Part shown: one piece after another, positions 48,237 to 60,468 of the stretch | How the letters are laid out: every line of letters begins with the position of its first letter | Position numbering within the stretch: the stretch's first letter is position 1 | Translations under genes and position numbers: made by a program | Source of the DNA: Trema orientale | Taxonomy: Eukaryota > Streptophyta > Magnoliopsida > Rosales > Cannabaceae | DNA: 64,000 nt | Direction of reading: 5' to 3' | Assembly (NCBI GenBank): GCA_002914845.1 | Contig: JXTC01000029.1 | Coordinates: 932,591-996,590 of the forward strand | The notes under the pieces: generated by a model | Told to the model about the DNA's origin: nothing | What the model saw: the letters and a program-made list of their open reading frames with translations, nothing else | Databases searched by the model: none

Positions 48237-49779
48237 GGCTTTCTTTCCTCACTCTCACTCCTCCTGGTTTTGGGTTTCGGTTCGTGCGTGATTTGAGGTT
48301 CGCTAGTTTGGGCTGTGATTGGTCATGGGCCATGAGGAGTTTTACCTGATTGGACCTTGGGTACGGATGGAGGCCCAATTCTGAATTACGGGATCCCGAT
48401 GATCGGGAAGGATGAGGTGAAAATTAGGACTTGTCAGGCGTTTTTATTGGGGTTTCTAACACTTTTACTCATAAAAAATCAAAACAATTACAAAAATATG
48501 AAAAATTAGATTTTTTTTAAATTTTTTTTATGATTTTTATTAGAGAAATATCACTTTTTAAAAATATTTTAAAAAAATATCATTTTTAAAATTGTTACTG
48601 GTTACCAGTTGCTGGTTATCAGTTATATACTAGTTATAAATACCTTCAGTTACCAGTTTCTGGAAACTGATTACTGGTTACTAGTTACCATTTTAAAAAA
48701 TATCATTTTTCTAAATATTTTTTTTTAAAATAGTATTTTTCTAATAAAAACTGTACCACACCTTAAAAAATACTAATCACTGTATTTTCAAATTTTTTTC
48801 GAAAAATACTGTATAATATCTAATTTCTCATTTTTAGTAAAAAGTAATAAGAAATAAGGAAAAAGATACATGGTATGACTTTTGGGCCAATATTGTCAAA
48901 AATTCAACCCTACTTAAAATACTTACTTTTGTACGAATTCTATTAAAAAATTGTCACTTTTAAGTTAAAAAGAACAAATAAGCCGCGTTGGTATTTTCAT
49001 GAATAAATTATCGTTTTGAAAAATAAAAATGTACAAAGCTGACTAAGAGCTTTTCTAGTTTGCTTGTTGGTGTCATCTTTTTTCACCTTATCTTTCTCAG
49101 TTCGAGTCTTAGATTTTTTTTTTTTAACTGTTCTCTCTTTCTCTCTTTTTTTTTTTTTATAATCCTTTTTCTATTTTTTTTTCTTTTTTAAAAAGCATCC
49201 CTTTTTAATTATTTTTTCTCATTATTTACTCTTTTTCTCTATCTATTTTCTCTTTTGTTTTTAATTTTTTTTAAACTCTTTTCTCCTTTGGTATTTATAT
49301 AAAAAGGAAAATGTAATGGTAATCAACTAGCCAAAAAAAGTACTTAGTAACCAATTTTTCTTTTTATTTCAAAAAAAGACCAAAAGACCATAAAAATAAT
49401 TTTTTTTTTTTATAAATACGAAAATGGATGGAAGAAAAAAAAATTGGAAACAAATTAAGTAAAATGGATGGAAGAAAAAAGTTAAATAAAAAGGATTTTT
49501 TAAAAAAGGACAAAATCCCCCCTTTTTTAAAGACAAAAAAATAATTAAATCTAAACCAATTGATTAATAGAAACTAGAAACTAAATTGGTTACTTCGATT
49601 CAACAACCATATCGGTTTCTACTATAAACATCGGAACTATTTGGTTAATAGAAAATTAAAACTAAATTGGTTTCTATCATAAAAGTAGCAATATTTGGTT
49701 ATAGTTACTAGAAATCAATTTAGTTATTAGAATCCATTGAGTAATTTAGTTACTGAAAACTAGAAACCAAATCATAGGA

Positions 49780-50940
49780 AATCAATTTGGTTTCTTTTTA
49801 GCAAAATGCCATGTACGTAAGTAAATCAAATGAAACTACAAAGATTTTTTAGAAACTAATTTAGTTTTTTTTTAGCGAAATACCCTTTATATAAGTAAAT
49901 CACAGGAAATCACAGGAAATCACAAAGGTTTCCTGAAAATCAGTTTAGTTTCCTGGAAACCAGTTTAATTTTCTTTTAATGAAATTCCATATATGTAATA
50001 AATCATAAGAAACCACAAAAGTTTCTTGGAAACTAGTTTGGTTTCCCTTTAGTAGAATGTCTTGTACGTAAGTAAATTACTAAAAATCAGTTTAGTTTTC
50101 TTTAAGCGAGATGCCCTATATATAAGTAACTATAGAAAACCACAAAGGTTTCTTAGAAACTAGTTTGATTTCCTGGAAACAAGTTTAGGTTCCTTTTAGC
50201 ATACTGCTCTGTATATAAGTAAATCATAGGAACTGCAAAAATTTCTTAAAAAATAGTTTGGTTTCCTTTTAGCAGAGTACCTTGTACGTAAGTAAATCAC
50301 AGGAAACCAATTTTGTTTCCTTTAAGCGAAACGTCTTGTACGTAAGTAAATTAGAAGAAACCACAAAGGTTTCCTGGAAACTATTTATTTATTTATTTTT
50401 AGTAAAATGCCCTCTATGTATGTAAATCATAAGAAACCACAAAAGTTTCTAGGAAATCAATTTATGTTCTTTTTAGCAGAGTGTCTTGCATATAAGTAAA
50501 TCATAAGAAACCACAAACGTTTCCTTGAAACCAATCTAGTTTTCTTATAACAGATAATATAAATAATGGGGCTTATAGAAATCTGACCAAATTTTGGACC
50601 CAATTTCAGTAAATGTCCCTTTGTCAAATGTTATAGCAAAATGTCTGGTATATATGTATATATACCAAGTATAAAATTTTATATACCAAGTATAAAAAAT
50701 TATATACCCAGTGCATTTCAGTACAGTAACTAAAATTGGTAGATATGTGTATCTACCAAGTATAAAAATATATATACCTGGACATTTAACTATAAAATTT
50801 TAAAAGTGGACATCTACTTAGTCAAATTTAAAATTTTGGTCATCCACCTAAATTTCTCATAAATAATTCACAAGAAACCAATTTGATTTATGTGTAGCAG
50901 AATGTCTTATATATAAATAAATCACAGGAAACTACAAAAG
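49780..50940 (+). repeat. Degenerate minisatellite array, forward orientation
   Basis: The word TACGTAAGTAAATCACAGG and variants recur at about 49815, 49892, 49994, 50064, 50121, 50214, 50285, 50338, 50417, 50490 and 50910, at spacings of roughly 53-102 bases. Between them stand AAACCACAAAGGTTTCCTGG and TTTCCTTTTAGCAGA(A/G)TG words. The unit contains the palindrome GGTTTCC-AGGAAACC. The array is interrupted by a MITE at 50568-50858. Confidence 0.8.
50568..50858. mobile_element. 291-bp MITE nested in the minisatellite array
   Basis: It starts GGGGCTTATAGAAATCTGAC and ends CACCTAAATTTCTC. The inner arms pair well (TTATAGCAAAATGTCTGG against CCTGGACATTTAACTATAAA). It is flanked by a perfect 9-bp duplication, ATAAATAAT (50559-50567 and 50859-50867). 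Array units resume directly after it. Confidence 0.8.
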
Positions 50941-52319
50941 TTTCTTCGTTTGAAAAAGAAATTGAAAAGGAGTGAAAAATCGAAATAGAAAAGAAAAAAA
51001 CATAAAAAGGCATGAAAAGGAAAAAAAAAAAAAATAGAAATAATAAATAAAAAAAGAAAAAAAATTAAAAGGAAAAAATAAAAAAGTTGTAAAAATCAAA
51101 AAAGAAAGAAAAAAGAAGATAAACAAAAAAAAATGAGAATTGGTAAAAAGAAAGATTTTTTTTAAAAAAGGAAAGACATGAAAAAGGAGTGAAAAATCAA
51201 AAAAGGAAAGAAAAAAGAAGAGAAAAAAACGCTATTGATGGTAGTAGGAATTGAACCATAAACCTAAAGAAATAAGGAAAAAAAATAAAAAAGGAGTGAA
51301 AAATCAAAAAGGAGAGAAAAAAGAAGAGAAAAAAAAAGACTAATTTTTTTAAAAAACAATAAGGGAAAAAATGAAAAAGGAGTGAAAAATCACAAAGAAA
51401 AGAAAAATGCTATTGATAATAGTGAGAATTGAACTATAAACCTCTAGGACTAAAAAAGATGCCTTGTCACCAGACTAATTGTGCTTCCATCACGTTTTCT
51501 ACCCACAACATTTAGAAAAACATCCAATTTAGGTCGTACGGAATTTTAATTATTTATTGAAGATTGTATTTTTGGTATTATTTTTGTAAGATAGGTATAA
51601 ATGTCCTAAACCCTAAAATAAACAGAACTAAAAGTTGTGCTAGACTACGACTACAGTCTAGACTTAGGTTCAAATCCCTTTATTTACACTTTCATTGTTT
51701 CATATCTTTTAACTTTATTTATTTCTTTTTTCATTTTTTCTTTTTTAAATTTATTTTTTGAAACCGTTTTCTTTTTTTCTTTGCTTTTCTTTTCTTTTTT
51801 TCTTGTGTGGAACTTAATTACACATTGATTGCCGAAAATCATTTATCGATTAATATTAAAACCAATTTGGTGTAACTTGAGAAACCAATATTCTGGTTTC
51901 TAAGAAACCAATCGAGTTACTTGCCTTTTTTTGTTTTTAATTTGATTAGTAATGAAAAACCAATCTGATAACTGAGAAACCAAATACTTACTATTTTTTA
52001 TTTAAGAAAATAATTACTTGCTACCCTTGAAACCAAAAATCAATTCAGTTTCTACTAGGTAACTAGAAATCAATCTAATAGTTAGTTACTATTTTGGTTA
52101 GTAACGAGAAACTAACTTGAGAAATAAATATGGTTTCTGAGTAACCAATTTGGTTTCTGAGAAACTAATTTAGTTTTTGACATTTTTTTTTAAAATTATT
52201 ATCGATTACTCTTAAAAGAAACAAATTGGTTTCTACTTGTAACTAGAAACTAATCTAGTAATTGGTTACTAATTTGGTTAGTAACAAAAAATCAACTTAA
52301 GAAACTAATCTGGTTTTTT

Positions 52320-52810
52320 CAGAGAAATTTTCGTGGTTTCCTGTGATTTACTTAACTATAGGGCATTTTGCAAAATAGAAATCACAATAGTTTCTAGGAA
52401 ACCTTCTTAGTTTCCTATGATTTCTTGGTTTCCTGTAGTTTTTTGTGATTTACTTAGCTACAGGGTATTTTACTAAAGGGAACCACAATGATATCTAAGA
52501 AACCTTCGTGGTTTCCTGTGATTTACTTAGCAACCTGACATTTCGTGAAAATGAAAACACGATAGTTTCCAGGAAACCTTCGTGGTTTTCTATGATTTAT
52601 TTAGTTATAGGGCATTCTGCAAAAAAAAAAAATTACAATAGTTTCCAGGAAATATTCGTAGTTTCCTTTGATATTTACTTATGTACAAGACATTTTGCTA
52701 AAGGAAACGAACTAGTTTTTAGGAAACCTTTGTAATTTCTTGTGATTTACTTACGTACAAGATATTCCGCTAATAAGAAACTAAATTGGTTTTCAGGAAA
52801 CCTTTATAAT
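52320..52810 (-). repeat. Minisatellite array, reverse orientation
   Basis: Complement of the forward array. TTTCCTGTGATTTACTTA with variants occurs at about 52337, 52443, 52513, 52587, 52663 and 52736, interleaved with TTTCTAGGAAACCTTCGTGG-type words. With the forward array it forms a discontinuous inverted repeat around a 1.4-kb centre. Confidence 0.8.
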
Positions 52811-52821
52811 TTCCTATTAAA

Positions 52822-52982
52822 AAGAAAGATGGCTTATTTACTAAAATGTTATTGCGCATTCTAGCTCCCAAAGTATTTAGAAAAATACTTTAAAAAGGTC
52901 GTACAAGATTTTTATTACTTTTGAAAGGTCTTAAATTTGGTAATATTTATTGAAAAATAGGAATAAGTATCCAAAACCCTTT
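52822..52982 (+). repeat. ~150-bp terminal module shared with 51480-51615 and 60320-60468
   Basis: All three read in the same direction. Shared words are AGTATTTAGAAAAAT, GGTCGTAC, TTGGTAATATTT (or TTGGTATTATTT) and a final GGTATAAGTGTCCAAAACCC-like edge. The last 20 bases look like a DNA-transposon terminus. A weaker fourth piece is at 53040-53130. Confidence 0.7.
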
Positions 52983-53950
52983 ATTTTATATCACTTTATA
53001 ATTAATAAAGTTTCCTAAACCTTAAATCATATAAAATGACAAAAAACTTTTCTGGGCCGTGCGGAAAATTAATTATATGGCTAGATTGTATTTTTGTCAT
53101 TATTTTTAAGAAGTTCATACTCCATGTCATTTTCTTTTGAAAATATATGGTGGGCTCATTTTTTTTTTTTTTTTTTTTTATAGATCTGGTATTGCATTTT
53201 TAGAAAATATCACTTTTAAACTTTTTTAGAAGGTATTTTCTAAAATAGTAACTAGTAACTAGTAACCAGTTTTCAAGTAGTTGTAACTAGTAACTAAAGG
53301 TATTTATAAGAGATATATAACTAGTAACCAGTTTTCGACACTAGTAATTTGTAATCATTTTAAAAATGGTACTTTTCTAAAAATGTTTTTAAAAGTAATA
53401 TTTTTTCTAAAACAAGTGATATGGGAATTGGAAAAAGAATCTAACCCACTATATTTTTGTAATTCTTTTTTATTTTTTTAAGTAGAAGTGTTAGAGACCC
53501 AATGATCAATTCTGTTGAGCCCTTCTTGGGTTTAGGCACAATTTTGACAGATTGATTGTCCTTCTAATTTAAGGGAAAGAATTAGTGAATGAGATTTTCC
53601 TCGTTTTAATAAGTAGGTCTCAAAAATTTGTGAAAGAATAATCTATGGTCTTATTGATCTAGTTTAATTTTCAAGGATATGTTTTGGAATGAATGAGAGG
53701 AAATATAACAGAGAAAGAGGTACATTAGCTAAGAAAGAAAAGTTGAGAGAAAGGGGACAAGGATGGACTTTTTTCTTTTATATGTATATATAGGGGAGGA
53801 AGGATAAATTGTTTCTTCTTGTGAAAGGATTAAAATTTGGCTTAAACTAATAATCTGAAATCCAGTATAATTCCTTTCCTCTTATTCATATGACTTTTTT
53901 GTACAAAAGTGGAGCTTAACTAATGACCACTATTTATTATAAATAAATAA

Positions 53951-54033
53951 AAATAAGCCATGCACTCTAGAAGTCGAACTCCTCATCTAATACACAATCT
54001 CCATCCTACCCCACCCACTGAGCTAGCCCCCAG
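53951..54033 (-). repeat. tRNA-like SINE head
   Basis: On the minus strand from 54033 the sequence reads GGGGGCTAGCTCAGTGGGTG, containing a Pol III A box (TAGCTCAGTGG). About 40 bases later comes GAGTTCGACTTCT, a B box variant. There is no cloverleaf with plausible arms and no intact acceptor stem, so it is a retroposon head, not a tRNA gene. A T/A-rich tail follows. Confidence 0.5.
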
Positions 54034-54035
54034 TG

Positions 54036-55209
54036 GGCTCCTATTCATATAAATTTGAAACAATTACCTTATGCGAAATCCATCCGCTAATATTCTTATC
54101 TCACCTTCACCCCTCTTTTTTTTTTTTTTTACTATATAATTTCTTTTTTCAATAGAATTTTTTGTTGTAAAAGATATGACTTATTTATAATAAAAAATTT
54201 GATCACTTTTCTTAGAAAAACAAATAGTAGGAAGGAGAAATGCAAAAGGAAATAAGGAGATAGTAGAGGGATTTATGGATGAATTTTGATAGAAGGGATT
54301 TTTGGAGACAACATATTAGGCAATGGATTTCTTTGAATTATTAATATTAGCCAAATTTCAATCTCTTTATTTTTAAAAGATATTTTAAGAGAGAAATTCT
54401 CACTAAATAGTAGATTAGTCGCTGTGGAAATAAAAACTTTCTTCTTCCCTCCATTTCTTTACTTTTACATGCCACGACCGAAAATCCAATGTCATGAATT
54501 TTTAGTAATGTTGAAAGTGAATATAAATAAACAGGAATTTTATAAGCTTCGTAGGGAAATAAATACTTGAATTTTTCATTTTAACCCTAAAGACGTTATT
54601 ATTTTTATATCAAAGACTCTCTTGCCTATCCAAGAAATTATTCTCGGTGTCTTTGGAAAAAATCTAATTATTTTAGTGAAAATAACTTGAGTCGTTAAAA
54701 CTCTTATTCTTATGAATATAAAATCTATAAATTAATTTCACTCATTTGTTTAAAACTAATCTTTAAAAGAATACTACCGAATTCTAAGTATTGATAATTC
54801 TGAAAATATGCTCCTCAGAAACCATAATGTCCCCTTTTTAAAGCCAAGTCCTCAATTAATAGTAAAAAGATCCTTATATACTTACTTAATATAATTCATG
54901 AAATCTGGCTAAATAATTGACTTAAGAATGAAAAGAGTAAGATATGAATACCAACCAAGACTTAAAGAGGGCCATAGATATAAATCAACAACGTGTTCAT
55001 CCAACAGAAATCTTATCCAGAACAAACAATACCTGAAAGGGGAGGAAATGAAAGGGTGAGCTTAAAAGCCATATAGGAAACTTAAATTACCATTTTCGAA
55101 TATATTTTTCTTATTAAGTCCCTGCATGGCTAGCTATACTAAAAAACAATCATAAAACTATAGTAATAAATTAAATAAATTAAATCCAAAAAAGTTCAAA
55201 AGTGGACAT
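54036..55209. other. AT-rich intergenic sequence
   Basis: No gene or bounded repeat recognised. It contains one poly-T tract near 54118-54130. Confidence 0.5.
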
Positions 55210-56776
55210 TGTTGGAATAATGTCCTATAAAGCAGTTTATTATTTAGACATTATAAACAATATTTATTGGATTATTTAGTATCTATTTATTATTAATAAA
55301 TTCCATGTTATGAATTTCTATTTCATTTATGTCTCATTGATATACATGTGATATGTATGTTTATTTTATGAAAACATCTAAAAGATTCCAAGACATGTAA
55401 TGAGTAATAAAGAATTATTCGTATGATGAGTTCATATGTAGGAGACATTATATTCTTTATTTCATTATGTCTAAATTAAATTGTTCGCATTATCCATATT
55501 GAAGATGGAATACTTTACTATACCATAGAATGTAGTGTTGTCTATTTAATTAATGAAGTCTCTAATTATCGAAGTGAGTCTTCGGATAGAAACACTAGTG
55601 TGTTATAAGAAAGTCATAACAGCATCGAATAGGACCTAGTGAATTAGAATTTGAGGTTAAGTGCCGTAACTCAAATTTCTAATTTCACTAATCTAGCACT
55701 ATTGTAGAAGACCTTAATCCTAGTGATTAATGAATTTGCTTTTATGTGTTTTGTCTTCTTGAGTTACTAAAGGACTAGTTCTAATTTATGGTTCAAACTC
55801 CGGTATCTTGGAAGATAAAGTATATGAAATGTGTAGAACGTTTCTCATAATGGACACCATGCATATAATGTCACTTTGAGTTTTTTCAAGTACTTNAAAC
55901 CAGGGCCCCGGTATTCACTATGTGAATTTGATTGTGTTAGTATGAGCAGATACAAACACCGTAGTCAACTATTATCCATTAGATGAAAAATTACAACTCA
56001 AAGGTAAATATGTACTAGAGAGGTAATACGATAATTTCACCCTACTAGTATGGCATTGCATTGGGGGTATGTCTGCAGGTATAGTATATGCTAAATGGAT
56101 CAAGCTAATTAATTGTTAATAAGCTTTACAGAAAAATAAATGATATTTAGTCAAAGAGTTCAATATTGGGCCTATAATGGTGTGCCCCAATATTAATAGA
56201 CAAGGCCCAATCATAATTAAGAGTTAATTATGATAGTGGGTATATGATCCATTGGAGCTTGGGCTTTATGGATCCATCTGGTCTCCTGTCTAGCTCAAAT
56301 TAAAGCCCAAAAGTTATTTGATGATCAATTGAGCCCAACAAGCCCATTAGGGTTTACTAATCTCTCTATAGTTAAGAGAAAAGTTCTCTAACTACAAATA
56401 AATGAACTACATGTAAAACATCCCTTTGGAAGAGAGTGTTACACGCATAACAGAGAGAAAAAGGAGAAGAAGAAATCGGCCAGCACTAGGGTTCATCATC
56501 CTTTGTGTTTTTTCTGCCATCCCGGAGAAATCGGTTGGAGAAGATTGCCTTCTTGTTCTTCTGCGGATCTTTTTGTTGGGAATCAAGAAGGTGACCACTC
56601 GCCAGATTAATCAAACGGCTTTTGAGAATAGATCGGAAGACGAGAAGGTTATGGAGCGAATCCGGGTATTGTTCTTGTCTAGATCAAGAGTTAATTTATG
56701 TTAGATCAGGATCCGAAATGTTTTGTAAGAAGAAAAATTTTAAACGACCAATTCCGCTGCGTTTCTTGATTTTACA
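55210..56776 (+). repeat. Copia-like LTR, forward copy
   Basis: It starts TGTTGGAATAATGTCC, a common plant Copia LTR start. I place the end at TTGATTTTACA (56776) because the same words end the partial copy at 57351. It contains a GA-rich leader-like stretch near 56440-56620 whose short reading frame is LTR-internal. A single N is at 55896. No gag-pol adjoins it. Confidence 0.6.
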
Positions 56777-56779
56777 AAA

Positions 56780-57025
56780 CTGTGAAATTAGAAATTTGAG
56801 TTATGGCATTTAAACTCAAATTCTAATTCACTTGGTCCTGTTCGATGCTGTTATAACTTTCTTATAATACACTAGTGTTTCTATTCGAAGACTCACTTCG
56901 ATAATTGGAGACTTCATCAATTAAATAGATAACACTACATTCTATGGCATAGTAAAGTATTCCATCTTCAATATGCAAAATGCGAACAATTTAATTTAGA
57001 CATAATGAAATAAAGAATATAATGT
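56780..57025 (-). repeat. Inverted fragment of the same LTR family
   Basis: This is the reverse complement of about 55446-55685, with scattered substitutions (for example GTCTTCGAATAGAAACAC against TCTTCGGATAGAAACAC). It therefore comes from a distinct copy, not a simple echo of the first. It ends exactly at the N at 57026. Confidence 0.8.
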
Positions 57026-57026
57026 N

Positions 57027-57351
57027 CAGAGAGAAAAAGGAGAAGAAGAAATCGGCCAGCACTAGGGTTCATCATCCTTTGTGTTTTTCGGCCATCCCGG
57101 AGAAATCGGTTCGAGAAGATTGTCTTTTTGTTCTTCTGCTGATCCTTTTGTTGGGAATCAAGAAGGTGACCACTCACCGGATCAGTCAAAAGGCTTTCGA
57201 GAATAGAGGGAAAGACGAGAAGGTTGTGGAGCGAATCCGGGTATTGTTCTTGTCTAGATCAAGAGTTAATCTATGTTAGATCACGATCCGAAACATTTTG
57301 TAAACAGAAAGATTTTAAACGACCAATTCCGCTGCGTCTCTTGATTTTACA
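57027..57351 (+). repeat. Second forward fragment of the same LTR family
   Basis: It repeats 56451-56776 (CAGAGAGAAAAAGGAGAAGA ... CTTGATTTTACA) with about 5-8% differences. It begins immediately after a single N, so the junction with the inverted fragment may be an assembly join. Confidence 0.8.
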
Positions 57352-57359
57352 AAATTATG

Positions 57360-59280
57360 GTGTTCTTGAAAATGATTTTATGAAAATATTTTCCAGAAAT
57401 TTATTCCAGTAAACACCAGCAGACATATGTAGGTAAAGTATAAAAGAAAATCTGTATGCAGCCTCAATAGCTTAATATCCACGAGCTCACATAATCTCAT
57501 CACGGACTCAGAACAACTCTCTTCCTGATTACTGATTCTAGAATACCAGAGAGACACCCTAATGTCTCACTTGCCGAATCAAAGAGGCACCGTATGCTTA
57601 CATCAACTGGGTGGGAGTAACCAGAGGAGAGGCAATCTCCTGTGCCTGATTACCACTCTTGAATTACTGGAGGGATACCCACATATCTCGCCTGCTGGAC
57701 TAGAGGGGCACTGAATGCCTATACTCGTCGGGTGGGAGCAAATAGAAAAGAAACATATTCATAATACAGACCAGCTCAAATGCCCTAAGCTCACATTATC
57801 TTGTCTCTTCCCAGAACGACACGCATCATGTGAATCAATATCCTGAGTTCAAATCCCGAGCTCAATTTAAAATCCTGAGCTCAAATGTACACATAACCGT
57901 GTACCTTGGACCGCTATATGGGTCTACGAACTTGCATCGACGGTTAAAAGTGTGCACCCTACCAAGTAAAAGGTTCCATATAGATTTATGGACTCTGCAC
58001 CAACGATGGAGTCCAACCACTGACTAGGTGTCTTATGACACCCAAATACCCTCGGGTATGGTCATATAGCATACCACACCAGTCTATATCCAAGTAGCCA
58101 TACCGTACTTACCATTCTTACTCTCAGAAAACTGGTAGCATAACCGCTGTATATTAGACAAATATCAAAATTCAAACCTACATAGAAACCCCTTACAAAC
58201 CACACAACATATTTCACAAGCATCTTAATGTCACCAGGCAATTTATATATTCACCAAAAATACAAAATAAATACATTATTCACAATATGCCATGTATTCA
58301 AATTTCCACGAAGGTAATCCCAACATTATGAGAAGCATCTATAAGCATACCACAATAGTTTATACTCAATTCATATCCACCAAGCAATTTATATATTCAT
58401 TCAAATCCATAAGATCCACATTTTTCACAGTATGTCATATAAGCAAGTATTTATGCAAAAAGGTATGGAAAATAGTAAATTTAGTCCCCTATCTCGACAA
58501 AGTATTGATACAACTCCAAGGAGTACGTTCGGTATCGTTTACTGGTTGTTCGGATGGTCGGAGGTCGTTTTTGGACCTTCGATTTTTTTTTTTGCTTTGA
58601 AACATCGTTTTCCAATGGAGCCTCAAATCAAGGAACAGACTTCACTACTGAATTCCTAGCACCCAAATTAGCTAGGTTAGAGATATGACTTATCCAATTC
58701 GGGGTCGAGCCGAAATCAGACTTATGGCACACAAAACAAGATGAAATCAAAGCCGTCCGATTTTATTTTTCATACCCATCACCAAACATAGTCAATATAT
58801 ATATATATATATCATTCATCACCATTTCATGAGTAGATCACAAATATTATAATAATATTACGTTCTAATGGTCGGATCAAAAGTCAACGTTTAAAATTAA
58901 AACCTCAAAAATGACCTCTAATGGAGGAATTCAAATAGGAGGTTTTTGGGTCACGAAATAGACACCATTTTAATCCGCGTGACGAGATGAAGCTATAAAG
59001 ACCAGTTTCACGACCAATGGTGGTCGGAGTAGCTGCCAGTGTCTGAAACTCCTCTACGGCATTTTCAGCTTTTTTTTTTTTTTCCAGCAATGCTGAACTC
59101 TAGTGGCTGGAGCTCCATGGCGAGGAGGCACGTCGGCCTGGACCAGTGGCAGGCCTCATCGTCGCCTAAAATGACGGCAGGAGTCAACTTCGTCCGTGGG
59201 CCGAAAATGATGTCGTCGGCTTTTTGGGCCTCCAACGACTCTAGGGTGGTCCGAAAATTCTCTAGTCTGAAAATTTGAAA
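57360..59280 (+). repeat. Degenerate LTR-like repeat, copy 2 (relative at 7981-9580)
   Basis: It has the same order of shared segments as copy 1, ending in a GC-rich block (about 59085-59270). It also contains two diverged units of about 118 bases (57524 and 57643), each with CCTGATTAC, then an AGAGGCAC- or AGGGGCAC-like word, then a GGGTGGGAG(T/C)A word. A Gypsy-like LTR is likely; the termini are not defined. Confidence 0.45.
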
Positions 59281-59429
59281 AAAAACACCTAGTACTACCT
59301 TTTGATAAATAATACCAAGAATACTATGTCCAAACTTTTACTTATTTTTGTACTACTTTCTTTTAGAAAAATAACAAATTCTTGGTAAGAAAGACCAAAT
59401 AAAATTTTAGAATTTCCATTTTTTCTTGT

Positions 59430-60468
59430 TTTTTTTTACTACTAATTTACTTGTAGCTGATCACTATTAAAACTAATTACCAATTTATTATTAAAAATCA
59501 TAAACTAATTGATTTTTAGAAACTAGAAACCAAATTGGTTACTAAAAATCAATAGCTATATTAGTTTCTACCATAAATATCATAACTATTTAGTTAATAA
59601 AAATTGAAAACTAAATTAGTTTTTAATCATAAACAATAGAACTATTTGGTTAATTTAATTATTGATTACTAGAAACCAATTTGGTTATTGGAAACTAGTT
59701 ACCAGAATCCAAAAACTAATATATATTTCTGTTACTTTTACTTCAAAAATATTTGAGAACTTGATCATATTCTTCAGCGTCCTTATTTAATGCCTCACTC
59801 AATTCTTGCTACAGGGCATTCTACAAAATGAAAATCACAATAGCTTTCAGGAAACTTTCATTATTTAATGTGATTTGAAAAAGAAACCACAATGGTTTCT
59901 AGGAAACTTTCGTAGTTTCCTGTGATTTACTTAGCTACAGGATATTCTGCTAAAAAGAAATCACGATAATTTTAAGGAAACCTTTGTGGTTTCCTATGAT
60001 TTATTTACCTACAGGACATTCTGCAAAAAAAAAAAAAAAAAAAACAATAATAGTGTCCCAAAAATGTTCGTAGTTTCATATGATTTACTTACGTATAGGA
60101 CATTCGGCTAAAGGAAACCAAACTAGTTTCTAGGAAACCTTTGTGCTTTTCTGTAATTTACTTACATACAAGACTTTCAGTTAAAGAAAACCAAATTAGT
60201 TTCCAGGAAACTTTTGTAGTTTCCTGTGATTTACTTACTTACAGAACATTCTGCTAATCGGAAACTAAATTAAACCAAATTAGTTTCCAGGAAACCTTTG
60301 TGTTTTCCTGTTAAAAATAAGATGACTTATTTACTAAAATGCCACCGCGTTTTCTAGCTTCCAAAGTATTTAGAAAAATGCGATAAAAAAGTCGTACTGA
60401 TTTTTATTATTTTTGAAAGGTCGTAAATTTGGTAATATTTTTTGAAAGGTATAAGTGTCCAAAACCCC
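59430..60468 (+). repeat. 1-kb relative of the 48-53 kb composite
   Basis: It has three modules in order: GAAACTAGAAACCAAATTGG words (59450-59760), reverse-orientation minisatellite units (59810-60310, e.g. TTTCCTGTGATTTACTTAGC), and the terminal module ending GGTATAAGTGTCCAAAACCC at 60468. The same order occurs at 51830-52982, so this looks like a unit that moves as one. Confidence 0.7.

Larger units (their letters stand above)
48451..53500. repeat. 5-kb composite bounded by ~310-bp inverted repeats
   Basis: The left end is GGGTTTCTAACACTTTTACT and the right end, read on the minus strand, is GGGTCTCTAACACTTCTACT. Pairing continues through AATTACAAAAATAT and a block of CCAGTTACTAGTTA-type words (48590-48700 against 53230-53370). 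Inside, from left to right, are T-rich simple sequence, a module of GAAACTAGAAACCAAATTGG words, a forward minisatellite array, an A-rich block, another GAAACC module, and a reverse array. No coding sequence and no clear target duplication were found. It may be one large non-autonomous DNA element or several nested ones. Confidence 0.65.

Noticed and set aside
47613-48378. Long alternative frames over the methyltransferase gene
   Set aside because: Shadow frames of a GC-rich coding region; only the 47532-48236 minus frame carries the methyltransferase motifs.
48451-53500. CRISPR-like array reading of the regularly repeated words
   Set aside because: Unit spacing varies from about 53 to 102 bases, the units are degenerate and the genome is plant nuclear.
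53951-54033. Possible tRNA gene
   Set aside because: A and B boxes are present, but acceptor and anticodon arms do not pair and no anticodon loop can be placed.
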